Of a DNA stretch of 64,000 nt, positions 23,138 through 31,553 are shown piece after piece (the first letter of the stretch is position 1; the number at the start of each line of letters is the position of its first letter). The translations under genes were made by a program, and so were the position numbers. The stretch covers positions 1 through 64,000 of the forward strand of contig PLZB01000037.1 in NCBI GenBank assembly GCA_003151955.1. The letters are read 5' to 3'. The notes below the pieces were generated by a model, which was not told where the DNA came from, did no database searches, and saw nothing but the letters and a program-made list of their open reading frames with translations. This DNA is from Acidimicrobiaceae bacterium (GTDB taxonomy: Bacteria > Actinomycetota > Acidimicrobiia > Acidimicrobiales > UBA8190).

Positions 23138-24298
23138 ATGTCCTTCTCACTCCGCCGAGCCGCCCTGAGCGGTGCCGTGGCCCTCACCGGCCTCCTTCCC
23201 GCCGCCCTCGTGGCCGGTGCCCCCGTGGTCGGGCCGTCACCGGCCGCCGCCGTCGCCGCCCCCTGCCCCGCGTACTTCTTCTACGCCGTCCGGGGCTCCA
23301 ACGAGACACCCGGGACCACCTTCGGCGCTCCCAACACCCCCGGCGCCGATGCCCCCATGGGCGTCAACGGGATGGGCGACCCCATCGGCCACACCTACAG
23401 CGCCCTCCAGGCCGCCCTCCCCTCCACGAGCTTCTTCGCCGAGGCCGACGGCTACCCCGCCCTCCTCCAGGTCTCCGCCGTCTACACCCTGGGGGCCACC
23501 TACGAGGCCAGCATGAACAAGGGCGTCGTCGACGCCGTGGCCGACCTGAACGCCGAGCACGCCCTCTGCCCCTCGGCCCGGATCATCGCCGCCGGCTACT
23601 CCCAGGGCGCCGACGTGATCCGGCGGGCCATCAACCCCAACGTGGCCTATCCGGTCGGATCGACGACCCCCTACCCCCGACTCAACTTCACCCCGGCGGC
23701 CGGCCAGATCTTCCTCCTCCTCTTCGGCGACCCCAACTTCCACCCCGAGACCGGCCCCATCACCACCGGAGGCGGCTCGACGAGGTACACCGGCATCGGG
23801 ATCGCCGCCACCGCCCTGGGCATGGAGCCGGCCACCCCGGCCATCCCCGCCGCCTGGCACACCGAGAGCATCTGCCACTGGGCCGACGTCGTCTGCCAGT
23901 TCAGCCTCGGCTCCGGGACCAGCAGCCACCTCACCTACGACGACAGCGCCACCAGCGGAGCCTGGCGGATCATCCAGTTCTTCGGCCTCCAGTCGGCCAC
24001 GGTGGCCCCGGTTACGGCCCGGATGAGGGGGGTAACCTGCACCTTCCCAGGCTCCAACCAGGCCAACGTCACGCTGACCGACACCGACACGTCCACCGGC
24101 GCATCGGTCACCTTCACCTCGACCTTCATCGACGACTTCGGCTACACCCAGACCACCACCACGACCACGGTGGCGGCCGGGAAGACCGTCCAGCTGGCCC
24201 TCCACCTGCCCAACCCCCTGACGAGCACCCTCCAGGTGTCCTCCTCGAACGACTCGACCGGCCCCCTGGAGATCCAGCTCCTGACCACCGCCTGCTGA
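23138..24298 (+). CDS. Secreted cutinase-family esterase
   Basis: 386 residues. A signal peptide (ALSGAVALTGLLPAALVAGA) precedes the mature domain at about PCPAYFFYAVRGSNE. The nucleophile is Ser155 in AAGYSQGADV; the acid and base are likely the Asp in ICHWADVVC and the His in GTSSHLTYDD, with cysteines placed as in cutinases. It acts outside the cell on cutin, polyester or lipid esters. The last 100 residues (ARMRGVTCTFPGSNQANVTL and on) are an added beta-rich domain not typical of cutinases. Expression is probably controlled by the divergent TetR. Confidence 0.85.
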   Translation: MSFSLRRAALSGAVALTGLLPAALVAGAPVVGPSPAAAVAAPCPAYFFYAVRGSNETPGTTFGAPNTPGADAPMGVNGMGDPIGHTYSALQAALPSTSFFAEADGYPALLQVSAVYTLGATYEASMNKGVVDAVADLNAEHALCPSARIIAAGYSQGADVIRRAINPNVAYPVGSTTPYPRLNFTPAAGQIFLLLFGDPNFHPETGPITTGGGSTRYTGIGIAATALGMEPATPAIPAAWHTESICHWADVVCQFSLGSGTSSHLTYDDSATSGAWRIIQFFGLQSATVAPVTARMRGVTCTFPGSNQANVTLTDTDTSTGASVTFTSTFIDDFGYTQTTTTTTVAAGKTVQLALHLPNPLTSTLQVSSSNDSTGPLEIQLLTTAC

Positions 24299-24337
24299 CC
24301 GACCCATCTCCCCGGCATCCCGGGGACCGATGCGACG

Positions 24338-24371
24338 GGCCCTGCGGACGGCTGCCACCGTCCGCAGGGCC
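24338..24371. terminator. Perfect 14-bp hairpin after the cutinase gene
   Basis: GGCCCTGCGGACGG (24338-24351) pairs completely with CCGTCCGCAGGGCC (24358-24371) across a 6-nt loop, 40 nt after the cutinase stop. There is no U-tract, as is common for high-GC actinobacterial terminators. Confidence 0.65.
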
Positions 24372-24436
24372 TGACCGCGCCTTCGCGCCCCGGTACGCTG
24401 GGTCCAGGTCAGGCGGGACGGGTTGGAGGTGGACGC

Positions 24437-24796
24437 GTGGGGCTCTTCAAGACGATCAACATGATCGCCGCCAACCCTTTCCGGTCCCGCACATGGAAGA
24501 TCCTGGACATCACGGTGCTGTGCGTCCTCTGGATCGCCACCGTCGTCTCGATCCTGATCTGGCTCGACGGCCACTCGTGGTCCGGCTGGTCCGTGGCCGT
24601 CAGGATCCTGGTCCTCGTCACCCTGGCGGCCACGGCCCGGTCCTGGTACCGGAGCCCGACGGCCTCGAAGCGGGCCCGCCAACGATCGGCCGAGCTCCGA
24701 CGGACCCGGACCCCACCGGCGCCGCCAGCACCCGGTCCGACCCCGGGATGGACCGACGATCCCCCCTGGACCCTGCCGGGGCCCGACCCGTCCTGA
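24437..24796 (+). CDS. Small two-helix membrane protein
   Basis: 119 residues. GTG 24437 follows GGAGG. Transmembrane segments are ILDITVLCVLWIATVVSILI and VAVRILVLVTLAATARSW, followed by a basic stretch and a proline-rich cytoplasmic tail (TPPAPPAPGPTPGW). No family is recognised. It converges with the nucleotidyltransferase. Confidence 0.65.
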   Translation: MGLFKTINMIAANPFRSRTWKILDITVLCVLWIATVVSILIWLDGHSWSGWSVAVRILVLVTLAATARSWYRSPTASKRARQRSAELRRTRTPPAPPAPGPTPGWTDDPPWTLPGPDPS

Positions 24797-24803
24797 TCGA
24801 CGC

Positions 24804-25571
24804 TCAGCCGGCCCAGTGCCGGAGATGGGCGGCCACCGACCAGGTCTCGATGGTGGCCCGGTCGGGCCCGGCGGGAAGGTCCTCGTCGCCGACCAGCTCC
24901 TCCAGCTCGGCGTCGAGCTGGAGGGTCCGGTCCCACCACTCCCCGAAGGGGACCTCCCCCTTGCGGACGGCCAGCAGCCAGGCCCCGGGCTCGCCGGCGA
25001 TGGGGAGGGTCATCCCGCCGGTGGTGAGGAGCTCCCGGCACTGGAAGCCGAGCCGGGCGCAGTGCATGGCGTGCTTGGTGTCGAAGCCGTGGGCCGCGAC
25101 GAGCTCCTCCCGGCCCCCGCCCCCCCGCCGGCCGTGACCGCCGCCGCGCAGCCCGAGGAGCCGCTCGGCCTGGGACTGCATGTAGCCCCGGTACCTGGGG
25201 ATGACATGCCGGCCGATGAAGGCCTCCCCGAGGGCCCGGAGCTCGAGACCCTGGTCCGCGGCCTCGAGGACAGGGGCCCACAACGCCATCAGCACCGAGG
25301 GGTTCCCCGACGCCGCCAGCCGGAGGAAGCGCCGGAGCGAGTGGACGGTCCGGTCGGTGTCCCCCGGGCCCGAGCGGCTCCCCTCGGGCCGGGTCCTCCA
25401 CATCACCGTCCCCATCCCCGTCTCGCCCAACCCGAGGACCTCCCCGGGCGCTTCGATCACGACGGCCATCTCGTCGTGGTCCTCCCCACCCGGGAGCCCG
25501 GTGCCGTGGGCGGTCGAGCCCACCTCGACCAGGAGGATCGTTCCGTCGGGCAGTGGGGGGATCTCGGGCAT
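24804..25571 (-). CDS. RlaP-type predicted nucleotidyltransferase
   Basis: 255 residues. The N-terminus has the polymerase-beta-like signature GSTAHGTGLPGGEDHDEMAV, supplying the GS motif and catalytic DxD-like acids. Conserved later blocks are SLRRFLRLAASGNPSVLMAL, FIGRHVIPRYRGYMQSQ and FDTKHAMHCARLGFQCRELL. Such proteins (PF10127) are predicted to add nucleotides to RNA or protein; targets are mostly unknown. It stands alone. Confidence 0.8.
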   Translation of the reverse strand: MPEIPPLPDGTILLVEVGSTAHGTGLPGGEDHDEMAVVIEAPGEVLGLGETGMGTVMWRTRPEGSRSGPGDTDRTVHSLRRFLRLAASGNPSVLMALWAPVLEAADQGLELRALGEAFIGRHVIPRYRGYMQSQAERLLGLRGGGHGRRGGGGREELVAAHGFDTKHAMHCARLGFQCRELLTTGGMTLPIAGEPGAWLLAVRKGEVPFGEWWDRTLQLDAELEELVGDEDLPAGPDRATIETWSVAAHLRHWAG

Positions 25572-25680
25572 GCCCGAGTATCGCCCGTCCAGGCGCTGGC
25601 CGGCCCGGGTTCAAGACCGGGCGACAACCGGTCGATAGAGACAGGAGCAGCTAGAGGCCCGGGGGGGGGGACGTTCTGGC

Positions 25681-27963
25681 ATGGCCGACACCGAGATGAA
25701 GCCGACTGCAGCCCCGGTCCAGCCGGTGGGCCGATTCCACCTCAACCCCTTCGTGCTGGGCTACGCCATGGGCCCGGCCGCCCTGGTGGCCTTCCTCCTC
25801 CTCGGCCGGTTCCACCTGATCGCCCACCAGTCGGCCTGGCTCTGGGTCGGGGTCTTCGTGGCCATCCCCTCCCTGAGCGGCTGCGCCGACCTCCTCTACC
25901 GGCAGCGGCCCAGCCTGGTCAGCCTCCACATCCGGATCGCCGTCCAGGCCACGGCCGTCACCACCGTGATCTACCTGACCGGCTGGGGTCCCGTCCTGGT
26001 CGGGGCCTTCGCCTTCCTGGCCCTCGAGAACATCGCCCACGACGGGTCCCGGACCTGGCTCGTCACTGCCCTCTGGAGCCTGGTCGGGGTGGCCGTCGGC
26101 CAGGTCGCCATCGTCCAGTCCTGGGTCCCGAGCTACCTCAGCGTCTCCCACGGGCAGGCCCTCGCCCTCATGGGGGTCTTCGTCCTCTTCTTCGTGATCC
26201 GGATGGCGGCCGCCACCATGGAGCGCAAGGAGCGGGCCGAGACGGCCATGCGGCTCCGGGAGGAGCGCTTCCGGTCCCTCGTCCAGAACTCCTCCGACAC
26301 CACCCTCGTCATCGACCGGGACGTCCTCCTCAGCTACGCCAGCCCCGCCAGTGAGGCCCTCCTGGGTGTGGCCCCGGCCGAGCTCGTCGGGACCCGGGCC
26401 ACCGACCTCATCCACCCCGACGACCGGAAGTGGGTCGAGCTCCACCTGGCCGACGTGGCCCGGTCCCTGGGCGCCACCGAGCCGGTCCAGTTCCGGATGG
26501 TCCACGCCGACGGGGGCTGGCGCCACGTCGAGGCCGTGGTGACGAACCAGACCGGGAGCGCCTCGGTGGCCGGCTACGTGGCCAACGTCCGGGACATCTC
26601 CGACCGAAAGGAGGCCGAGGCCCTCCTGGCCCACCAGGCCCTCCACGACCCCCTGACCGGGCTCCCCAACCGGCAGCTCATCATGGACCGGGCCCAGCAG
26701 ATGCTGGCCCGGGCCCGCCGCCACCACGAGCCGGCCGCCGCCTTCTTCATCGACCTCGACAACTTCAAGGACGCCAACGACACCCTGGGCCACGACGCCG
26801 GTGACAAGCTCCTCCAGGCCGTGGCCCGACGGTTCGTGGGGATCCTCCGGGCCAGCGACACCGTGGGCCGGCTCGGGGGGGACGAGTTCGTCGTCCTGGC
26901 CGAGGGGGCCTCCCTCACGGCCGGCCCCGAGCTGGTGGCGGAGCGGATCCAGGCCGTCCTGAAGGAGCCCTTCCGGCTCGAGGGCTACGAGGCCACCGAG
27001 CTCCAGGTCTCGGCCAGCATCGGGATCGCCTTCGGGGACCGCCCCTCGGCCCAGGACCTCCTCCGCGACGCCGATGTCGCCCTCTACCGGGCCAAGGCCT
27101 CCGGCAAGCACTGCTTCACCCTCTTCGAGGCGACCATGCAGTCGGACATCATCGACCGCCTCAGCCTGAGGCTCGACCTCCAGTCCGCCCTGGAGCGGGA
27201 GGAGTACTTCCTCCTCTACCAGCCCGTCTTCGACCTCGACCACGTCCGGACCTGCGGGGTCGAGGCCCTCCTCCGCTGGCGGCACCCGACCCGGGGGGTG
27301 GTCGCCCCCGACCAGTTCATCCCCATCCTGGAGGAGACCGGCGCCATCGTCGAGGTGGGCCGCTGGGTCCTCGACGAGGCCTGCCGCCAGGCGGCCCAGT
27401 GGCACCGCGACGGCCACACCCTGAGCATGTCGGTGAACGTCTCCATGCGCCAGCTCGAGACCGACGCCTTCACCGGCCACGTCCGGACGGCTCTCGAGCG
27501 CACCGGCCTGGCCCCGGGATCGCTCGTCGTCGAGATCACCGAGTCCACCCTGATGCGGGACGCCGAGGCCACCGTGGGCCGGCTCCGGCAGCTGAAGGCC
27601 CTCGGTGTCCTCATCGCCATCGACGACTTCGGCACCGGCTACTCCTCGCTGGCCTACCTCCGCCGCTTCCCCGTCGACGCCCTCAAGATCGACCGCTCCT
27701 TCGTGGCCGCCATGGACGACTCGACCGAGTCGGGAGCCCTCATCCACACCCTGGTCGAGCTGGGCCGCACCCTGGGTCTCGAGACCCTGGCCGAGGGGAT
27801 CGAGGAGCAGTCCCAGCTCGACAGCCTCCGCGACGAGCACTGCGAGATGGGCCAGGGCTTCCTCTACTCCCGGCCCGTCGAGGCCTCCGCCATCGAGGAG
27901 CTCCTGACCCGGGACCAGCCCGCCGGCTTCAGCCCCCGCCTCGGCGCCGGCACGGCCGGCTGA
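25681..27963 (+). CDS. Membrane PAS-GGDEF-EAL cyclic-di-GMP enzyme
   Basis: 760 residues. Residues 20-180 hold about five membrane helices. A PAS domain follows at about 195-315 (FRSLVQNSSDTTLVIDRDVL). The GGDEF domain at about 320-485 has an intact GRLGGDEFVVL active site. The EAL domain at about 505-750 has VEALLRWRHP, the DDFGTGYSSLAYL loop and KIDRSFV. Both the cyclase and phosphodiesterase motifs look competent. It makes or breaks cyclic-di-GMP at the inner membrane, with PAS or the membrane region as the sensor. It converges with the ABC operon. Confidence 0.92.
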   Translation: MADTEMKPTAAPVQPVGRFHLNPFVLGYAMGPAALVAFLLLGRFHLIAHQSAWLWVGVFVAIPSLSGCADLLYRQRPSLVSLHIRIAVQATAVTTVIYLTGWGPVLVGAFAFLALENIAHDGSRTWLVTALWSLVGVAVGQVAIVQSWVPSYLSVSHGQALALMGVFVLFFVIRMAAATMERKERAETAMRLREERFRSLVQNSSDTTLVIDRDVLLSYASPASEALLGVAPAELVGTRATDLIHPDDRKWVELHLADVARSLGATEPVQFRMVHADGGWRHVEAVVTNQTGSASVAGYVANVRDISDRKEAEALLAHQALHDPLTGLPNRQLIMDRAQQMLARARRHHEPAAAFFIDLDNFKDANDTLGHDAGDKLLQAVARRFVGILRASDTVGRLGGDEFVVLAEGASLTAGPELVAERIQAVLKEPFRLEGYEATELQVSASIGIAFGDRPSAQDLLRDADVALYRAKASGKHCFTLFEATMQSDIIDRLSLRLDLQSALEREEYFLLYQPVFDLDHVRTCGVEALLRWRHPTRGVVAPDQFIPILEETGAIVEVGRWVLDEACRQAAQWHRDGHTLSMSVNVSMRQLETDAFTGHVRTALERTGLAPGSLVVEITESTLMRDAEATVGRLRQLKALGVLIAIDDFGTGYSSLAYLRRFPVDALKIDRSFVAAMDDSTESGALIHTLVELGRTLGLETLAEGIEEQSQLDSLRDEHCEMGQGFLYSRPVEASAIEELLTRDQPAGFSPRLGAGTAG

Positions 27964-28956
27964 TCACCGGCTCCAGCGCCGGACCAGGAGGACGGCCGCC
28001 CCCAGGCACAGAGCGGCCAGTCCCACGAAGACGAACGCCTCGATGCCCTGGAAGGCCCAGAACCGGCTGGCGGGCTGGTACGTGACGGCCCAGTGGAGCC
28101 CGTTGGTGGCGGCGCACGGCCCCGAGCCCTGCCAGCCCGTCCCGGAGCAGGACGCCGGAGGCGAGTAGTAGCCCCAGCTCCGGCCGGGGGGCAACCCCGA
28201 CCGTCCGATGGGGAGCCAACCCTCGCCCAGGTACCACCCGCCGGCGGGGACGGACCCGTCCGGGGACGCCGCAGTGGCGGCGGGGAGGAAGTGGGCCCGC
28301 AGCCCCTCGACCCCCCACCGGGTCACGGGGTAGAGGACGAGGACCCCCACCACGGCCGGGGCGCTGGAGCGGAGGAGGACACCGAGGAGGACCCCGAGGG
28401 CCAGGGCGAACAGGAGGTAGGCCAGGGCGTCGAAGCCCGAGACGTTGAACTGGCCCGGGGCCACCCCGGAGCTGAACCGGTCCGGGTAGGCCTGCTTCCA
28501 CCGGGGGAGGACGGCCACCAGGAAGGCCACGGGGATGACGGCCCCGACCACCACCACCGCCACGCTCGTGAGGAGCCAGCGGGTCCGGCTGACGCTCTGC
28601 GTCCAGACCATCCGGTGGGTCCGCCGCCGGAACTCGTCGGCCACGAGCGGAGCCCCGAGAAACGCACCGATGGCGACCGGGAGGGCCGCCACCAGGAACA
28701 CGACGAGGCTGACCGTCCCGTTCCCCCAGTCGAAGGAGTTCTGGAGCTGGGAGCAGTGGAGTTGCAAGTCGACGGCGGCGGCTCCACCGGTGGGGATCGT
28801 CCTATGGAGGATGCCGTTGCACCCGACCCGGGCCAGCTCCCGCCCCTCGGCCTCGTGCTGGAAGGCGGTGTAGAGCATCCAGAGGCCGAGCCCGACGACC
28901 AGGACGGCCCAGGAGACGAGCTGGACCCGTTGCCGCCGCCAGGCCAGCCAGATCAC
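27964..28956 (-). CDS. ABC transporter permease (ABC-2 like)
   Basis: 330 residues from GTG 28956, overlapping the ATPase stop by GTGA and preceded by GGGAGGGCG. Six membrane helices are visible, including VSWAVLVVGLGLWMLY, VSLVVFLVAALPVAIGAFLG and FQGIEAFVFVGLAALCL. EFRRRTHRMVWTQSVSR is the typical cytoplasmic signature of this group. A large extracytoplasmic segment with several cysteines lies before the last helix. It is the last gene of a GntR-ATPase-permease operon, the arrangement of YtrA-type envelope-stress exporters. Confidence 0.85.
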   Translation of the reverse strand: MIWLAWRRQRVQLVSWAVLVVGLGLWMLYTAFQHEAEGRELARVGCNGILHRTIPTGGAAAVDLQLHCSQLQNSFDWGNGTVSLVVFLVAALPVAIGAFLGAPLVADEFRRRTHRMVWTQSVSRTRWLLTSVAVVVVGAVIPVAFLVAVLPRWKQAYPDRFSSGVAPGQFNVSGFDALAYLLFALALGVLLGVLLRSSAPAVVGVLVLYPVTRWGVEGLRAHFLPAATAASPDGSVPAGGWYLGEGWLPIGRSGLPPGRSWGYYSPPASCSGTGWQGSGPCAATNGLHWAVTYQPASRFWAFQGIEAFVFVGLAALCLGAAVLLVRRWSR

Positions 28957-29852
28957 GGTGCGCCCTCCCCCAGCCCGAGGGCCGTTCCCAGCATGGCCCC
29001 CGGCTCGGCCAGGTAGGCCAGGACCACCTCCTCCAGCGAGGGCTCGACCACCCGCCACCCCTCGGGGACCTGATCGGGGACGGTCCGGACCAGGAGCATC
29101 GTCTGCCGGCCGGTGTGCCGGGCGGAGATGACCGCCTCGACCTCGGGGAAGCCGATCTCCTGGCCCCGGGGGCCGATCAGGATCAGGTGGCGGGCCAGGA
29201 GCTCCTCGATCCCCGCCGTCAGCTGGACCCGGTTCCCGGCCAGGATCACGACGTGGTCGCAGACCGCCTCGAGCTCGCTGATGACGTGGGAGGACAGGAA
29301 GACGGTGGTGCCCCGGTCGGCCACCGTCTCCATCAGGACCTGCATGAGCCGGTGGCGGGCCAGCGGGTCGAGGGCCGCCACCGGCTCGTCGAGGAGGAGG
29401 AGGTCGGGGCGCTTGGCCATGCAGAGGACCAGGGCCACCTGGGCCCGCTGGCCGATGGAGAGCTGGCCCACCCGCTTCCGGAGGGGGATCTCGAGCTCGG
29501 CCAGGGCGGCCCGGGCCCCGGCGTCGTCCCAACGGGGGTTCAGCCGTCGCCCCAGGGCCAGGATCTCCTCGATCCGGAACTGCCGGTAGAGGGGACGCTC
29601 CTGGTCGAGGTACCCCACCCGGGCCAGCGCCGCCGGGTTGGCCAGGCCGGCCGGCTCCCCGAAGACCGTCACCGTCCCCGTGCTGGGCCGGACGAAGCCG
29701 GCCGCCATCCGCAGCAGGGTCGACTTCCCCGACCCGTTCGGCCCGACCAGAGCGGCCACCCGTCCCTCGGGCAGGGCCAGCGTGCAGTCCCGGAGGCCCC
29801 AGCTGGTCCCGTACCGCTTCCCCAGTCCGACCGCCGCCAGCGCGTCGCTCAC
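28953..29852 (-). CDS. ABC transporter ATP-binding protein
   Basis: 299 residues from GTG 29852. Walker A is GPNGSGKST, the signature LSIGQRAQVAL, and Walker B LLLLDEPVAALD, followed by the switch FLSSHVISE. The C-terminal 80 residues are an accessory domain. It overlaps the GntR stop by GTGA and the permease start by GTGA, so all three proteins are made together. Confidence 0.92.
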   Translation of the reverse strand: MSDALAAVGLGKRYGTSWGLRDCTLALPEGRVAALVGPNGSGKSTLLRMAAGFVRPSTGTVTVFGEPAGLANPAALARVGYLDQERPLYRQFRIEEILALGRRLNPRWDDAGARAALAELEIPLRKRVGQLSIGQRAQVALVLCMAKRPDLLLLDEPVAALDPLARHRLMQVLMETVADRGTTVFLSSHVISELEAVCDHVVILAGNRVQLTAGIEELLARHLILIGPRGQEIGFPEVEAVISARHTGRQTMLLVRTVPDQVPEGWRVVEPSLEEVVLAYLAEPGAMLGTALGLGEGAP

Positions 29853-30241
29853 CGTTGCACCCCGCGTTCCAGGTCCTCCAGGCACGACCTGAGCAGGGCC
29901 TCCATGGCCCCGGCGTCGAGCCCCGCCTCGCCGGCCCGGCGGGTCCAGACCCCGAGCTCGGCCCGGAGCTCCTCCTGGCGGGCCGGCGCCACGCTGACCA
30001 GCGACCGCTGGACGAAGGTCCCCTGGCCCGGCCGGCCCTGGACCAGGCCCTCCTGCTCGAGCTCCCGGTAGGCCCGGTGGACGGTGTTGGGGTTGATGGC
30101 GATCTGCCCGACCACCTCCCGGACGGTGGGGAGCTGGTCCCCCGGCTGGAGGGTCCCTAGCTGGAGGGCCTGGCGGACCTGGTCGACGAGCTGCCGGTAG
30201 ACGGGCATCCCCGACCGCCGGTCCAACCGGAACTGGATCAC
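29849..30241 (-). CDS. GntR-family regulator, YtrA subfamily
   Basis: 130 residues. The winged helix spans about 12-75 (GMPVYRQLVDQVRQALQLG, LPTVREVVGQIAINPNTVHR, LEQEGLVQGRPGQGTFV). The effector domain is short, as in YtrA proteins. It heads the ABC operon and probably autoregulates it in response to an envelope-acting compound. Confidence 0.9.
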   Translation of the reverse strand: MIQFRLDRRSGMPVYRQLVDQVRQALQLGTLQPGDQLPTVREVVGQIAINPNTVHRAYRELEQEGLVQGRPGQGTFVQRSLVSVAPARQEELRAELGVWTRRAGEAGLDAGAMEALLRSCLEDLERGVQR

Positions 30242-30278
30242 CGGGCCCCTCCCCCCACAGCACCAATGTACTAGAGGA

Positions 30279-31460
30279 TTAGGACACGGCCCCGCCCGTG
30301 GCGTTCCCGGGGCTGTAGGAGTGGGCCCCCGTCCCGGCCAGCCGGCCCCCCTCGACGATGAGGTACTCGTCCCGGATGGGCCGGCCCTCGAAGAAGCACT
30401 CCAGGATCTCCCGGGTCCCCGCCGCGTAGCGGGCCTGGGCCGACAGGGACGACCCCGAGATGTGGGGGGTCATCCCCTCGTTGGGCATCGTCCGCCAGGG
30501 ATGGTCGGCCGGGGCGGGCTGGGGGAACCAGACGTCCCCGGCGTAGCCCGCCAGCCGGCCGCTCTCGAGGGCCCGGACCACGGCGTCCCGGTCGCAGATC
30601 TTCGCCCGGGCCGTGTTGACGAGGTAGGCCCCCCGCTTCATCGTCCCGATGAGGTCGTCGTCGAAGAGGTGCTCGGTCTCGGGATGGAGCGGGGCGTTGA
30701 CGGTGACGACGTCGCAGACGGGGACCATGGCGGCGGCCGACCCGTGGAACGTCAGTCCCAGCTCCCGCTCCGTCTCCTCCGGGAGCCGGTGCCGGTCGGT
30801 GTAGTGGAGATCCACGTCGAACGGGGCCAGCCGCCGGAGGACGGCCAGGCCGATCCGGCCGGCCGCCACCGTCCCCACCGTCATCCCCTCCACGTCGTAG
30901 GACCGGGCCACGCAGTCGGCGATGTTCCATCCCCCCTTCACCACCCAGTCGTGGGAGGGGAGGTAGTTCCGGACCAGGGACAGGATCATCATCACGACGT
31001 GCTCGGCCACGCTGATGCTGTTCGAGTAGGTCACCTCGGCCACGGTGATCCCCGCCCCGACGGCGGCCTCGAGGTCGACGTGGTCCGAGCCGATCCCGGC
31101 CGTGACGGCCAGCTTGAGCTTCGGGGCCCGGGCGATCCGCTCGGCCGTCAGGTAGGCCGGCCAGAAGGGCTGGGAGATGACCACCTCGGCATCGGCCAGC
31201 TCCCGGTCGAACACCGACTCGGGACCCTCCTTGTCCGAGGTCACCACCAGCTCGTGGCCGGCGGCCTCCAGGAACCGCCGGAGGCCCAGCTCCCCCGAGA
31301 CGCTCCCCAGGAGCTGGCCGGGCACGAAATCGAGGGCCCGGGGCGAGGGGACGGTCTGGCCCCCCGGATAGGAGCTGAGACCGGGGACCCCGTCGCGGGG
31401 ATAGGACTCCGGGTAGCCCCCCACCGGGTCGTCGTACAGGACACAGAGCACCTTCGCCAT
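30279..31460 (-). CDS. NAD-dependent formate dehydrogenase
   Basis: 393 residues, the length of the Pseudomonas-type enzyme. It oxidises formate to CO2 and reduces NAD. The N-terminal extension (LYDDPVGGYPESYPRDG) and the substrate region (QPFWPAYLTAERI, TAGIGSDHVDL, TYSNSISVAEHVV) are typical. The nucleotide-binding turn is GTVAAGRIGLAVLRR. Catalytic residues are the Arg in NTARAKICDRD, the Gln in WFPQPAP and His333 in GMTPHISGSSLSAQARY. It is cytosolic and a single gene. It points to use of formate or C1 compounds as an energy supplement. Confidence 0.92.
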   Translation of the reverse strand: MAKVLCVLYDDPVGGYPESYPRDGVPGLSSYPGGQTVPSPRALDFVPGQLLGSVSGELGLRRFLEAAGHELVVTSDKEGPESVFDRELADAEVVISQPFWPAYLTAERIARAPKLKLAVTAGIGSDHVDLEAAVGAGITVAEVTYSNSISVAEHVVMMILSLVRNYLPSHDWVVKGGWNIADCVARSYDVEGMTVGTVAAGRIGLAVLRRLAPFDVDLHYTDRHRLPEETERELGLTFHGSAAAMVPVCDVVTVNAPLHPETEHLFDDDLIGTMKRGAYLVNTARAKICDRDAVVRALESGRLAGYAGDVWFPQPAPADHPWRTMPNEGMTPHISGSSLSAQARYAAGTREILECFFEGRPIRDEYLIVEGGRLAGTGAHSYSPGNATGGAVS

Positions 31461-31553
31461 GGGATCTCCCTCTCGCCGTCTCCGGCCCCGAGTCGATCAC
31501 ATCCGCCGGGCCCGGGTATAGGGTCCAGCACCGATGGAGCCGGAGGGGGAACC

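Noticed and set aside
25600-25640. T-arm-like sequence suggesting another tRNA
   Set aside because: Only a short GGGTTCAAG-like segment; no anticodon or acceptor arms can be formed.
25651-27840. 729-codon minus-strand frame
   Set aside because: It is antisense to the PAS-GGDEF-EAL gene and rich in Gly, Glu, Val and His, a mirror of high-GC codon use.
25681-27963. Degenerate GGDEF or EAL domain
   Set aside because: Both GGDEF and EAL active-site motifs are intact on inspection.
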